Shown here in pieces: positions 10,266 to 20,892 of a stretch of DNA of 64,000 bases. Positions within the stretch are counted from its first letter, which is position 1. Each line of letters begins with the position of its first letter. The stretch is from Myxococcales bacterium (lineage in GTDB: Bacteria; Myxococcota_A; Polyangia; Palsa-1104; JAEUJZ01). Below the pieces are notes generated by a model. The model ran no database searches. It was not told the DNA's origin and saw nothing but the letters and a program-made list of their open reading frames with translations. The position numbers and the translations under genes are program-made. The stretch covers positions 186,001 to 250,000 of the forward strand of contig JAEUKA010000036.1 in the NCBI GenBank assembly GCA_016794465.1, given 5' to 3'.

Positions 10266-12533
10266 ATGCTCCGCCGCATGCGACGACGACTTCTGAGCGT
10301 TGCGGCGACCGTTGCCGCGTTTTGTTCCGGCTGTAGCGAAAACCAGCTAGTCCCCGAGGCCAGGTTCACCGTCCGCCAGAGCATTGAACAGCTGGCGGTC
10401 ACGCATGCTCCTGCGGGCGCAAAGTTACAGCTCCTCGACGCCAGCCAAGCAGTCATTCAGACGGGCACCGCCGATGACTTGGGCAGCTTCCTGTTCCGCA
10501 AAGTCAAGCCGGGCAGCGGCTACATCGTCGAGCGCGTGGGCGCCGAACCCGCCGATCGCACCGGACCGCTCACCGTCTATTCCATCGCCTCCAGTCGCAA
10601 AGAGCCGTCGTTTTACAGCAGCCAAAAGCTCAAGCCCGGCTTTGGCTACATCACGACCCGCGACGGAACGCAGCTGTCCATCTACGTGACGCTCCCGGGA
10701 CCAGTTGAAAAGGGGCCATATCCGACGGTGGTGAACTACTCTGGCTACGAGCCCTCCAAGCCCGGCAAGCCCTACGAGCAGTTCTCGGGTCTGTGTGGAG
10801 GCTTCCCTGCGCTGTGTGATCCGCCGACCGATCCGAGCGGCATGCTCGCGGCGCTGAACGGCTATGCCACCGTCGGTGTCAACGTGCGAGGAACCGGCTG
10901 TTCGGGCGGTGCGTACGACTTTTTTGACACGCTCCAGAAGCTGGATTCGTACGACGTGGTGGAAACCGTCGCAGCTCAGCCTTGGGTACTCCATCACAAG
11001 GTCGGTCTGACCGGCCTTTCCTATCCAGGAATCAGTCAGCTGTTCGTGGCGGCCCAGCGCCCGCCGAGCCTGGCAGCGATCACCCCGCTGTCGGTGGTTG
11101 GCAACATGTTCATGACGCTGGCGCCCGGCGGAATCCTCAATACCGGGTTTGCCCTGAACTGGATCACCGGCGTGCTCGACAAGGCCGGACCCTATAAGCA
11201 GGGCTGGGAGAAAGGCATGGTCGACGCTGGCGATCTGACGTGTGGGGAAAATCAGCTGCTCCACGGTCAGAAGGCAAACCTCGTCGATGTGATCAAAGCC
11301 AATCAGTACTACCCGCCCGAGATCGCCGATCCGATCAATCCCGAGACGATGGTGGGCGACATCAATGTGCCGGTGTTCCTCGCGGGGGCCTGGGAAGACG
11401 AGCAGACCGGCGCGTATTTCGTGACGCTCCTCAACCGCTTCAGCAGCGCGCCGCTGACCCGCTTTCACATGTACAACGGCGTCCATCCCGACGGCTTTTC
11501 ACCGCAAATTCTCGTCGAGTGGAAGACGTTTCTCGATCTCTACGTAGCGCGCAAAGTGCCGCAGATCGACCAGCAGCTGCGAGCCGTCGCACCACTCCTG
11601 TTTAAGGAAATCTTTGCGACTCGCCTCGAGCTACCGCCGGATCGCCATGCCGACAAGCCGACCTGGGAAGCCGCGCGGGCCGCATACGAAGCAGAGCCAG
11701 TCGTACGAGTCCTGTTCGAGTCAGGCGGCGGCAGCAACGTCGGCGCCCCCGAAGCGCGCTATCAAGCAACGTTTGCCGCTTGGCCTCCTAGCGCGCAAGC
11801 AACGCGCTATTACTTCCGCAAAGATGGCAGCCTATCGGCCACAGCACCGACGGAAGCAGACGCAGCATCGCAGTTCCAGTTTGATCCGAGTGCCGGCATG
11901 CGCGGCAACCTCGCAAGCGGTGGCGACATCTGGGCGCTGCTGCCGAAGTGGGACTGGAAGCCGCTCGCTGCTGGAAAGTCGGTGGCCTTCCTGTCTGACC
12001 CACTCACGGAAGACACAGTCATGGTCGGAACTGCCAGTGTCGATCTGTACGTGCAGTCAACGGCGACCGATGCCGATCTGCAAGCGGTCCTCAGCGAAGT
12101 GCGCAGCGACGGCCAAGAGATGTTTGTACAGAGCGGCGTCCTACGCAGCAGCATGCGAGCACTCGCCAAGAACGCAACTCCACTGTGGCCAGAGCACACC
12201 TACCGCGAATCCGATGGCGCCGCGCTTCCGACCGACAAATGGAGCGAAGTTCGCGTCGGAATTCCCGGCTTCGGTCACGCGTTCCGAAAAGGCTCGCGGG
12301 TGCGCATCTCGATTGGCACGCCGGGCGGCAACCATGCCGAGTGGCGATTCCAAGCGGGCGCAATTCCACCAGGCTCTGTGCATCGCATTGCCCACTCTGC
12401 CATGCGACCATCGAGCGTTTTATTGCCCGTGGTTACCGGAGTCACCGTCCCCGCAGCACTCCCAGCCTGTCCGTCGTTGCGTGGTCAGCCATGCCGTTCC
12501 TACCAGGCCCTCGTGAACACACCCGTTCCGTAA
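10266..12533 (+). CDS. CocE/NonD family (X-Pro dipeptidyl-peptidase S15-like) hydrolase, secreted
   Basis: 755 residues from the ATG at 10266. That start places a basic signal peptide (LRRMRRRLLSVAATVAAFCSGC) at the N-terminus; Cys at the end may be lipidated, though the -3 residue is atypical. Residues ~30-95 look like an extra beta domain. The alpha/beta-hydrolase core follows, with nucleophile Ser252 in GLSYPG, an acid in AWEDEQTG and His in NGVHPDG. The C-terminal jelly-roll domain (FLSDPLTEDTVMVGTASVDL and RIRIS-like strands) is typical of S15/CocE enzymes. Family members hydrolyse X-Pro peptides, acyl esters or beta-lactam esters, so the substrate is open. The frame is open upstream from 10185, but those 27 codons lack a signal peptide. 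Confidence 0.85.
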   Translation: MLRRMRRRLLSVAATVAAFCSGCSENQLVPEARFTVRQSIEQLAVTHAPAGAKLQLLDASQAVIQTGTADDLGSFLFRKVKPGSGYIVERVGAEPADRTGPLTVYSIASSRKEPSFYSSQKLKPGFGYITTRDGTQLSIYVTLPGPVEKGPYPTVVNYSGYEPSKPGKPYEQFSGLCGGFPALCDPPTDPSGMLAALNGYATVGVNVRGTGCSGGAYDFFDTLQKLDSYDVVETVAAQPWVLHHKVGLTGLSYPGISQLFVAAQRPPSLAAITPLSVVGNMFMTLAPGGILNTGFALNWITGVLDKAGPYKQGWEKGMVDAGDLTCGENQLLHGQKANLVDVIKANQYYPPEIADPINPETMVGDINVPVFLAGAWEDEQTGAYFVTLLNRFSSAPLTRFHMYNGVHPDGFSPQILVEWKTFLDLYVARKVPQIDQQLRAVAPLLFKEIFATRLELPPDRHADKPTWEAARAAYEAEPVVRVLFESGGGSNVGAPEARYQATFAAWPPSAQATRYYFRKDGSLSATAPTEADAASQFQFDPSAGMRGNLASGGDIWALLPKWDWKPLAAGKSVAFLSDPLTEDTVMVGTASVDLYVQSTATDADLQAVLSEVRSDGQEMFVQSGVLRSSMRALAKNATPLWPEHTYRESDGAALPTDKWSEVRVGIPGFGHAFRKGSRVRISIGTPGGNHAEWRFQAGAIPPGSVHRIAHSAMRPSSVLLPVVTGVTVPAALPACPSLRGQPCRSYQALVNTPVP

Positions 12534-12594
12534 TCAGTGCAGCCGGCATGCCCGGCCCGCAGCCAGCTGAACAACTCACTCCGAAAATCTACCG

Positions 12595-13992
12595 TTAACG
12601 CCGCCCAACCCCTTCATAGCGAAGACCCGCAGCGCGCACTTGGCTCGGGTCCCAGATGTTTCGCCCATCCAGCAGCAAGTCCCCGCGCATCAGCCGTGCA
12701 ATCCGTCGAAAGTCCGGCTGACGAAGCTGCCGCCACTCTGTGCACAGACAGAGAGCGTCTGCTCCCGCCACCGCATCGTACGCTCCGTCCACAATCTCGA
12801 CGTGAGAGAGCTTCGCTTGCAGAGAAGCAGCCAAGCTCTGACGCGCCGTGTCACTTGCCACTGGGTCATACGCCCTGACCTTGGCGCCCAAGCCAACCAG
12901 CTTTTCGATCAGCGTCAGCGCAGGCGCTTCCCGCACGTCGTCCGTCTCTGGCTTAAACGCGAGCCCCCAGACCGCAATCTCCCGCCCCGAAAGCGCACCT
13001 GGCTGGTCTTCACGCGCCGACAGCTGCAACAAGAGCTTGTCGAACAGCAGTCGCTTTTGCCGCTGATTGATTTGCTCGGTCGCTTCGACGAGAGCCAGTG
13101 TCAGCCGCACATCTTCTGCAATATGAAGCAGCGCGCGGGTATCTTTAGGAAAACACGATCCGCCATAGCCCACACCAGGAAACAGAAAGCTCGGACCAAT
13201 GCGCTGATCCATTCCCATTCCCCGACGGACCAGCTCGACATCGGCGCCAATCTGCTCACACAGCCGCGCCACATCGTTCATAAACGAAATTCGCATCGCG
13301 AGGTACGCATTGCTCGCGTACTTGGTCAGCTCTGATGAGCGAGCATCCATAAAGAGGAGCCGATCATTTTTTCGGACCACCGCTGCATACAGCTGCCGGA
13401 TCACTGCCCGCGCCCGCTCATCCACTTGTTCGCCAGTGGACAGCGTCAGTAAGCGCCCCGGCGGCCCAGCGGAAGGACCGACACCGATGATGACGCGGTC
13501 CGGTCGCAAGAAGTCGTCGACAGCGCTGCCTTCCTTCAGAAACTCAGGATTTGACACCACCGCAAACGCCTTGTCGGTGACGTTGGCGATGATGTCGCGG
13601 ACTCGCTCTGCTGTTCCGACTGGCACCGTCGATTTGTTGACGAGGACCGTAAATTCAGAGCTCAGGTTGCGACCGACCGTTTCTGCCGCTGCATACACTT
13701 GCGACAAGTCCGCACGGCCATCGCTGGCCGGTGGCGTCCCAACGCAGAGCAGAATCACATCCGCATCACGGGTCGCATCGGCAAAGTCGGTCGAAAAGCG
13801 CAGCCGGCCCGCTGCCGCATTTTCAGCCAGGAGCTCCGGCAGCCCCGGTTCGTGAATGGGAACTTCGCCGCTGCGTAAGCGAGCGATGCGCTGCTCGTCA
13901 ATGTCGATGCAGACCACGTCATTGCCAAAGTCGGCAAAGCCAACGCCGGCCACCAACCCAACGTAGCCCGTCCCAATGACTCCTAAGCGCAT
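12595..13992 (-). CDS. ugd: UDP-glucose 6-dehydrogenase
   Basis: 465 residues. An N-terminal Rossmann domain opens with GVIGTGYVGLVAGVGFA and has Asp29-Asp32 for NAD ribose. The central helix includes KYASNAYLAMRISFMND. The catalytic Cys280 lies in GVGYGGSCFPKD. The C-terminal NAD-like domain has VWGLAFKPETDDVREAPAL and LDGRNIWD. It oxidises UDP-glucose twice to UDP-glucuronate, a precursor of capsule, LPS or exopolysaccharide sugars. It is slightly longer than typical bacterial Ugd (~440) because of an insertion near 170-200. The substrate could also be UDP-ManNAc or GDP-mannose, but the motif set fits Ugd best. It is convergent with the S15 gene and ~42 bp from the papain-like gene on the same strand. 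Confidence 0.9.
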   Translation of the reverse strand: MRLGVIGTGYVGLVAGVGFADFGNDVVCIDIDEQRIARLRSGEVPIHEPGLPELLAENAAAGRLRFSTDFADATRDADVILLCVGTPPASDGRADLSQVYAAAETVGRNLSSEFTVLVNKSTVPVGTAERVRDIIANVTDKAFAVVSNPEFLKEGSAVDDFLRPDRVIIGVGPSAGPPGRLLTLSTGEQVDERARAVIRQLYAAVVRKNDRLLFMDARSSELTKYASNAYLAMRISFMNDVARLCEQIGADVELVRRGMGMDQRIGPSFLFPGVGYGGSCFPKDTRALLHIAEDVRLTLALVEATEQINQRQKRLLFDKLLLQLSAREDQPGALSGREIAVWGLAFKPETDDVREAPALTLIEKLVGLGAKVRAYDPVASDTARQSLAASLQAKLSHVEIVDGAYDAVAGADALCLCTEWRQLRQPDFRRIARLMRGDLLLDGRNIWDPSQVRAAGLRYEGVGRR

Positions 13993-14034
13993 CGATCTCC
14001 TTCTCTAGCTGTGCTTACGCAGCGGTCGAATTCC

Positions 14035-15120
14035 TTACGGCAGCTTCGGCGGGTCTGCCGTGTAGCCCGAGCCGTACTCTTGCACGTAGCGATAGGAAAT
14101 CCAGCCGTACCCCGGTCCCTTCGAGTTGCTCACACCGAAGTTGGAGGTCCCCCAGCTGTTCTTAAACAGGAAGAAACCCTTCTGCTTGATCGGGTTGCCC
14201 ACCGAGTCCACCGCCGGGTTGCCGTTCTTGTCCATCTGTTGGATTTCCAAGTTGTCGTCATACCCCACAAGCTGCACAGAGTGTCCTGCCGGCTGCTTGG
14301 CCGAAGCCGTCTTGTCGTCGGAGTTCGGATACAACACATATCCCTTCTGGAAGTACGTGGCACTCACCGGAAGAGCCGAGCGACGGTGATTCCAGGCCTG
14401 ATAGAAGAAGTCGAGTCCGACGACCACGCCCTGCTTTTTCTCAAAGATGATGTTCTTGATCGAGCTGGTCGACACCCAGCGTCCCGCCGGTAGCTTGTAC
14501 TTGGTGGCGCTGGTGGCGGCTGCCGGAGGCGTTCCATTCGTGTAACAGACTGTCGGCAGTCCTTCCCCAGTGCCGGTGCAGCGCGGGTCCTTGGTGGCAT
14601 CCCACTGCGTCGTTTCGTAAGGCCACTTGTCCTCAGTAACAACGCCGTAGGTGCTGACCGCTTTGAGGTTGTAGTAGTCGCTCGATCCCGAGGTCATGGT
14701 GAATGCGCCGACCTGGAACTTGACCGACCACTGCAGATACTGCTCAGAGAAGTCGGGATTGGTCATTCCCGCTTTCTTGTAGAGCGACTCCACGAGGCCC
14801 AGCGTCGAGAAAATCGAACATACACCCCGTGAGGCCTGGTTCTTTACCGTCGTCTGCGCGGACAGCGCATCGGCTTGTTTCGGCAGCACCACGTCGGCTT
14901 TGCCTTCAAACGCAATCGCAGAATCCGACGGAGCATCGGCCTTGAGCGCTGACAGCGGGGCCAGCGGGGCATCATTCCCTTCGATCTCCGACGGATCGAC
15001 AGGGGTCCACTCTTCAGACAGCTCGCCGTTGCCACAACCCAGCAGCAGAGTGGCACCGAGCAGCGAGGCAGAAAACAGCGAAGCACGAGACAAGGTCAGA
15101 CGGGAAATAGGTGTACGCAT
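14035..15120 (-). CDS. Papain-family (C1) cysteine peptidase-like lipoprotein
   Basis: 361 residues. The signal peptide ends in a lipobox (LLLGC), giving a lipidated Cys29. An acidic linker of ~60 residues precedes the C1 domain. The active-site region is NQASRGVCSIFSTLG with nucleophile Cys101, followed by EQYLQW, AGHSVQLVGYDD (catalytic His) and FKNSWGTSNFG (catalytic Asn). Relative to papain, the disulfide Cys before the nucleophile is Arg and the Trp after it is Ser, so activity or specificity may be altered, but the catalytic trio is present. There is no long autoinhibitory propeptide. It is probably anchored in the outer or inner membrane facing the periplasm or surface. Confidence 0.82.
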   Translation of the reverse strand: MRTPISRLTLSRASLFSASLLGATLLLGCGNGELSEEWTPVDPSEIEGNDAPLAPLSALKADAPSDSAIAFEGKADVVLPKQADALSAQTTVKNQASRGVCSIFSTLGLVESLYKKAGMTNPDFSEQYLQWSVKFQVGAFTMTSGSSDYYNLKAVSTYGVVTEDKWPYETTQWDATKDPRCTGTGEGLPTVCYTNGTPPAAATSATKYKLPAGRWVSTSSIKNIIFEKKQGVVVGLDFFYQAWNHRRSALPVSATYFQKGYVLYPNSDDKTASAKQPAGHSVQLVGYDDNLEIQQMDKNGNPAVDSVGNPIKQKGFFLFKNSWGTSNFGVSNSKGPGYGWISYRYVQEYGSGYTADPPKLP

Positions 15121-15205
15121 CGAAGGCTCCTTTGGTTTGCGAGGACGGGTTCGCTCTTAGATCTCACTGCGGCACCGCCAGCAAATAAGCCGGCACCATA
15201 GCGAG

Positions 15206-15225
15206 GCTTGCGGACCGACGCAAGC
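15206..15225. terminator. 7-bp-stem hairpin between minus-strand genes
   Basis: GCTTGCG-GACCGA-CGCAAGC forms a perfect 7-bp stem with a 6-nt loop in the ~270-bp gap between the 102-codon hypothetical gene and the papain-like gene, both on the minus strand. There is no clear U-tract, so it may be a weak terminator or processing site. Nothing else recognisable was seen in this gap. Confidence 0.3.
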
Positions 15226-15392
15226 GAGAACCAAGAACGCAGCGAACCTACCCTAAGGGTCTGACATTGCAGCGCTTTGTCGTCTCAGAAATGCTCAAAA
15301 CAGGGCTTTGAATGGGGATTTACATTGAGCAGCAATCTGCCCCATTGCAGCCGCTGCCGGCAGGCGAGGACTGAGCGGATTCAGACGGCAAG

Positions 15393-15701
15393 CTACATGT
15401 TGATGCGGAACAGAGGATCGTCGACGCTGCCATGGATAGGCAGCACTTTGGCTGGCTCAGACGGATTCTGGGGTTTCTTCCGTCGCTGATCGCGTTGTCG
15501 CTTCAGCTCAAGCCACGCGTCGACGGCGGGATCTCGCATCGGTGACGGCAAAAGTCCGATCGAGAGCACAAACTCGGGCAGGGTTTCGCTGCCACCGCGC
15601 ACAAACCATCGTCCCACGATCCGCAGCATCGAGAGCATCCTGCGGAGAGCCGACTTTGTGACGGAGAGCAACGAGCGGAACCAAGCATGTTGAAGCTTCA
15701 T
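15393..15701 (-). CDS. Hypothetical basic protein, 102 residues
   Basis: I do not recognise a family. The N-terminal ~40 residues are basic and amphipathic (LRRMLSMLRIVGRWFVRGG), then comes a hydrophobic-acidic stretch (LPEFVLSIGLL) and a charged KRQRDQRRKK segment. An AGGAAAGGG sequence lies about 10 nt before the ATG, a good ribosome-binding site, which is the main reason to believe the frame. There is no signal peptide or clear membrane helix. It could bind membrane or nucleic acid. It is alone, on the same strand as its neighbours. Confidence 0.5.
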   Translation of the reverse strand: MKLQHAWFRSLLSVTKSALRRMLSMLRIVGRWFVRGGSETLPEFVLSIGLLPSPMRDPAVDAWLELKRQRDQRRKKPQNPSEPAKVLPIHGSVDDPLFRINM

Positions 15702-15796
15702 ATCCAGACCCTTTCCTGTCGTTGGGAACGGATATTGTGGCGCTTGGGTCTGACACCCCTTTTGCGGCCCGGTTTCACAAATTTTCCGTCGGAAAG

Positions 15797-16477
15797 TTAG
15801 CGCTTTGGATTGCTGCTGGTGCTAGGCCGCGGCTCGCTGTCACCGACTGGACGCTCACCGTCGCCAAGCCGGATCGCAGGCAGGCTGCCACTCATGCGTC
15901 GACGACTGTCTCGACTGGCGGGTGAGTTGGCTGAGCCCGGAACCGCCGGGACATTGCCGCTGCTGCTGGCGGGACTAGAGCCTCGGCTGACAGGCGAGAC
16001 ACGGTTGTTGTTGATGCTCGAGCGGCTTGGAAACGAACCTGACGCTGGTGGCGAGGACTGAGCCGGCGGCGACTGGCCCGTTGACGGAACGGAAGGATAT
16101 GATGGTCGACTGCGCGTCGTGGGCGAGCCAATCGTCTGGTTGCGCAGCGGCGGCAAGTCCGGCGACGAGACATCTTCAGGTCCACTCGGACGGCCCGGCA
16201 GATGAGGCAGCCACGAGCCTGACTGCGACGATGCCGTTGGTCCGTGAGTGCGCAGCCAGCCAGCCCGCCAGCGCCGTGCCAAGTTCAAGCCCTGCTCGTA
16301 CCCGTCGACTACCTCGCTCCGACCGTCTGAAGCATTGACAAGCACCTTGGTCAGGTCACCTTGCGCGCCGAGTGCAAGTGCAATCCAACGACCATCCGTC
16401 GTCTGCCAGCGACAGCTTTCTCTGCCTTTGGTAGCGACAAGACGCCACTCAATGTCGTCGGATTCGTCTTTGGCCAC
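15797..16477 (-). CDS. Hypothetical protein with globular N-terminus and Ser/Pro-rich disordered tail
   Basis: 226 residues, no recognised family. Residues 1-~75 look folded (IEWRLVATKGRESCRWQTTD, LARRWRAGWLRTH). Residues ~76-226 are dominated by Ser, Pro, Gly, Asn and Arg and should be disordered. The folded part is short and could be a small beta-domain. It is divergent from galE across ~83 bp. The tail composition is unlike the flanking genes, and the antisense frames are interrupted, which favours this frame. Confidence is moderate. Confidence 0.55.
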   Translation of the reverse strand: MAKDESDDIEWRLVATKGRESCRWQTTDGRWIALALGAQGDLTKVLVNASDGRSEVVDGYEQGLNLARRWRAGWLRTHGPTASSQSGSWLPHLPGRPSGPEDVSSPDLPPLRNQTIGSPTTRSRPSYPSVPSTGQSPPAQSSPPASGSFPSRSSINNNRVSPVSRGSSPASSSGNVPAVPGSANSPASRDSRRRMSGSLPAIRLGDGERPVGDSEPRPSTSSNPKR

Positions 16478-16560
16478 GCAACTATCTTACCACAGCCGAG
16501 GCTGGCTCCAGGTGCCGAAATCGCCATCGTTTTGCTCGGGCTCAGGCCGTAGAGCAGGCT

Positions 16561-17562
16561 ATGATGCCGTCTATGACCGTGCTCGTGACCGGCGGTGCGG
16601 GCTTTGTGGGCTCACACTTTGTTCGGGCAGCCTGTGAGTCGGGCCGCCACGTTGTCATTCTCGACGACCTATCTGGCCTGGGGCTAAGTGATGCGGACTC
16701 GCTGCTGACCCTGCCATTGCCGTCGGGGGCCACCTTTGTCCGAGGTGACATCGGCGATGGTGCGCTGATCCGCAAGCTATGCAAAGAACATGCCGTCGAA
16801 TCAGTGGTGCACTTTGCCGGCAAGATTCAAGTGGGAGAGTCGGTGCGCCGCCCCGAGCTGTACTTTGATGTCAACTTTGCGCGCTCGCTGCGGCTGCTCG
16901 ATGCCCTGCGCGAAGCTGCGGTGCGCGATGTGGTCTTTTCTTCGACGGCTGCCGTCTACGGAGTGCCGCAAGAAGTGCCGATCTCCGAGTCAGCGCCGAC
17001 CGTGCCAGTGAATCCCTACGGCTGTTCCAAGCTGGCGTTCGAGTGGGCGCTCGACAGCTATGCACGTGCCCATGGACTGCGCTTTGCCGCACTGCGTTAT
17101 TTCAACGCGTCGGGCGCACATCCAGACGGGACACTTGCAGAACGACACGAGCCAGAGACGCACTTGTTGCCACTGGTGATTGACGCAGCGCGTGGTAGCC
17201 GCCCGCCCCTCATGGTGTTTGGTCACGACTACCCAACCCCCGACGGGACCTGTGTGCGAGACTACGTTCATGTCTGCGACTTGGCGACGGCGCACCTGCG
17301 AGCCATTGACAAGCTGGCGCAAGGCCACTCACTCGGGCCGCTCAATCTGGGCACCGGCCATGGATACAGTGTCAAGGAAGTGCTGCAGGCCGCTCAGGAC
17401 GTGCTAGGAGCGCCGATTCCGCATGTGGTAGGGCCAAAACGCGATGGCGATCCACCTGTGCTTGTAGCCGATTGCAGAGCGGCCCAGCGCCATCTTGATT
17501 GGCAGCCGGTTCGCTCTGAGCTTGCCACTTTGCTCGAAGATGCGGTGCGCTCTCGCTGGTAA
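16561..17562 (+). CDS. galE: UDP-glucose 4-epimerase
   Basis: 333 residues of the extended SDR family. The NAD motif is TGGAGFVGSHF (residues 10-20), followed by a DD pair at 35-36 and VVHFAGK. The catalytic set is Ser128/Ser129 (FSSTAAVYG) with Tyr153 and Lys157 (NPYGCSK). Later landmarks are RYFNASGAHPDG, DGTCVRDYVHV and LNLGTGHGYSV, characteristic of GalE rather than other SDR epimerases. It interconverts UDP-glucose and UDP-galactose, feeding glycan synthesis with the Ugd encoded 3 kb away. The ATG at 16561 is taken; the in-frame ATG at 16573 (start MTVLVTGG) is equally plausible. Cys155 in the YGCSK motif is a mild deviation. Confidence 0.9.
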   Translation: MMPSMTVLVTGGAGFVGSHFVRAACESGRHVVILDDLSGLGLSDADSLLTLPLPSGATFVRGDIGDGALIRKLCKEHAVESVVHFAGKIQVGESVRRPELYFDVNFARSLRLLDALREAAVRDVVFSSTAAVYGVPQEVPISESAPTVPVNPYGCSKLAFEWALDSYARAHGLRFAALRYFNASGAHPDGTLAERHEPETHLLPLVIDAARGSRPPLMVFGHDYPTPDGTCVRDYVHVCDLATAHLRAIDKLAQGHSLGPLNLGTGHGYSVKEVLQAAQDVLGAPIPHVVGPKRDGDPPVLVADCRAAQRHLDWQPVRSELATLLEDAVRSRW

Positions 17563-17591
17563 CTCGCAACCACCGTCACATTTCAGATCCG

Positions 17592-18608
17592 TCAGAGCCG
17601 TGTTCCACCGAGCAGCTCGACGAGCAGCCGTTCAGCGATGCTGTATGGATCGATCTCCCGACGCTGCACTTGATCCACCCAGTCGGCATGTCGCGACAAC
17701 ACTTGCTCGACTCGCTGCGCACACCGATCGAGCAGCGCATCGCGCAACTCCCGTCGAGCTCGCCGGGCTCTCCGCTCAGCGGCTAGGCCAGCAGTCTTCT
17801 CTTGGTTACGAGCAATCGCCGCCGCCAGCTCGCCGATGCCCTCGCCACGCACAGCGACGGTACGAATGATCTCGACTTCACTCGACGGCGACTCCGGGCC
17901 GTGTGGTTCTTCGACGTGACGCAGCTCCAGCATCGTCAGCAGATCGCGCACTGTTCGATCGGCACCCTCGCGATCGGCCTTGTTTACGACCAACACGTCG
18001 GCAATCTCGAGGATTCCAGCCTTGATCGCCTGCACTTCGTCGCCCAGCCCAGGCACCGTGACCACCACTTTGGTATCCGCGAGTGCGACCACATCGACTT
18101 CGCCCTGCCCTACGCCCACCGTCTCGATGATCACAACTTCAAAGCCCATCGCATCGAGGACGGCAACGATTTCTCCCGTCGAGCGTGACAAACCACCGAG
18201 GTGTCCACGAGAGGCCAGCGAGCGAATGAACACACCGTCGTCAAGCGCGTGCCGCTGCATGCGAATGCGATCGCCGAGAATGGCGCCGCCAGAAAATGGA
18301 CTCGACGGATCAATTGCGACCACACCGACGCGCTTGCCGGCCTTGCGGTAGTAAGCTATCAGGCTGTCGACGACGGTGGACTTGCCTGCGCCGGGATTGC
18401 CGGTGACGCCAAGGATGAACGCCCGCCCCGTGTGCGGCCACAGCTGCCTCAAAATCAGCTCGGCCAGCACAGTCTGATCGTCGAGGTCGCGAATGAGACG
18501 CGCCCCCAGTCGCAGATCCCCGGCCAGGACCGACTGCGCAATCTCCGCCGCTCGCGCCAGCAAACTCGAATCGGTCATGGTGCCGTGCTCGCCCTTCGCC
18601 TGTGGCAT
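17592..18608 (-). CDS. meaB: MeaB/ArgK-type GTPase, methylmalonyl-CoA mutase chaperone
   Basis: 338 residues of the G3E/SIMIBI class. Walker A is GNPGAGKS (residues 70-77), then AIDPSSPFSGGAILGDRIRM, Walker B region VIIETVGVGQGE, the base motif NKAD, and a C-terminal dimerisation helix segment. MeaB loads and protects the adenosylcobalamin cofactor of methylmalonyl-CoA mutase and related B12 isomerases. The mutase is not in this window; the only other B12-type enzyme here is the KamE-like protein at 30.9 kb. It begins 3 bp after the yebC stop, so it is the last gene of the gcv-yebC run. An internal ATG at residue 11 is an alternative start. Confidence 0.92.
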   Translation of the reverse strand: MPQAKGEHGTMTDSSLLARAAEIAQSVLAGDLRLGARLIRDLDDQTVLAELILRQLWPHTGRAFILGVTGNPGAGKSTVVDSLIAYYRKAGKRVGVVAIDPSSPFSGGAILGDRIRMQRHALDDGVFIRSLASRGHLGGLSRSTGEIVAVLDAMGFEVVIIETVGVGQGEVDVVALADTKVVVTVPGLGDEVQAIKAGILEIADVLVVNKADREGADRTVRDLLTMLELRHVEEPHGPESPSSEVEIIRTVAVRGEGIGELAAAIARNQEKTAGLAAERRARRARRELRDALLDRCAQRVEQVLSRHADWVDQVQRREIDPYSIAERLLVELLGGTRL

Positions 18609-18611
18609 AAG

Positions 18612-19340
18612 TTACGGCGCCGCTTCCTCGTGGTTGGTATAGACGTTCATCACGTCGTCGTGCTCCTCGAGCGCCGACACCAGCTTGCCGATCTGCTCGG
18701 CGTCCCTTTCCGAGATCTCGACGGTCAGCTCGGGCAGCATCCCGACCTCGGCCTCGAGCGGAGTCAGGCCCTTTTTCTCGAAAATTTCCTTGATGCCATG
18801 GCACGCGCCCGGCTCGGTCAGGACCACGATGGTATCGCCCTCGGCACGCACATCATCGGCGCCCGCCTCCAGGGCAATCTCCGTCACGGCGTCCTCAGTG
18901 ACCTTCTCTCCGTCGAAGATGATCTGGCCGCGCTTTTTAAACTTGTGCAGCACCGAGCCCGAGGGATCGATCTTGGCGTTCTGCCGCTCTAACAGCTTGC
19001 GCAGCTCCGACGCGGTGCGGTTGCGGTTGTCGGTGGCAATCTCGATCACGATGGCGACGCCGCCGGGACCGTAGGCCTGATAGATCAGCTCTTCGACGGA
19101 GTCAGCGCCCAGCTCGCCGGTTCCTTTCTTGATGGCGCGATCGATGGTGTCCGTCGGCACGTTGGCAGCCCGGCCCTTGTCGATGGCACTGCGCAGCCGA
19201 GGATTGCCCGTGGCATCGCCGCCACCACTGCGAGCAGCGACGGTGATTTCCTTGATGAGCTTGGTCCAACTCTTCGACTTCTTGGCGTCGGCAGCAGCCT
19301 TTTTGTGTTTGATGGTGGACCAGCGGTTATGACCAGACAT
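18612..19340 (-). CDS. yebC: YebC/PmpR (TACO1) family protein
   Basis: 242 residues with the canonical opening SGHNRWSTIKHKKAAADAKKSK, the middle block EELIYQAYGPGGVAIVIE and the C-terminal three-domain layout. The family was annotated as DNA-binding regulators; members also act on the ribosome to help translate difficult sequences such as proline stretches. It lies 46 bp downstream of gcvPB and 3 bp upstream of meaB on the same strand. In many bacteria yebC adjoins ruvC, which is not seen here, so the placement after the glycine cleavage genes is local. Confidence 0.95.
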   Translation of the reverse strand: MSGHNRWSTIKHKKAAADAKKSKSWTKLIKEITVAARSGGGDATGNPRLRSAIDKGRAANVPTDTIDRAIKKGTGELGADSVEELIYQAYGPGGVAIVIEIATDNRNRTASELRKLLERQNAKIDPSGSVLHKFKKRGQIIFDGEKVTEDAVTEIALEAGADDVRAEGDTIVVLTEPGACHGIKEIFEKKGLTPLEAEVGMLPELTVEISERDAEQIGKLVSALEEHDDVMNVYTNHEEAAP

Positions 19341-19386
19341 GAAAGCTCCTCAGATGTCTCTCGTTCCCGTCTGACGGAAAGCTGTA

Positions 19387-20888
<1,502 letters not shown>

Positions 20889-20892
<4 letters not shown>

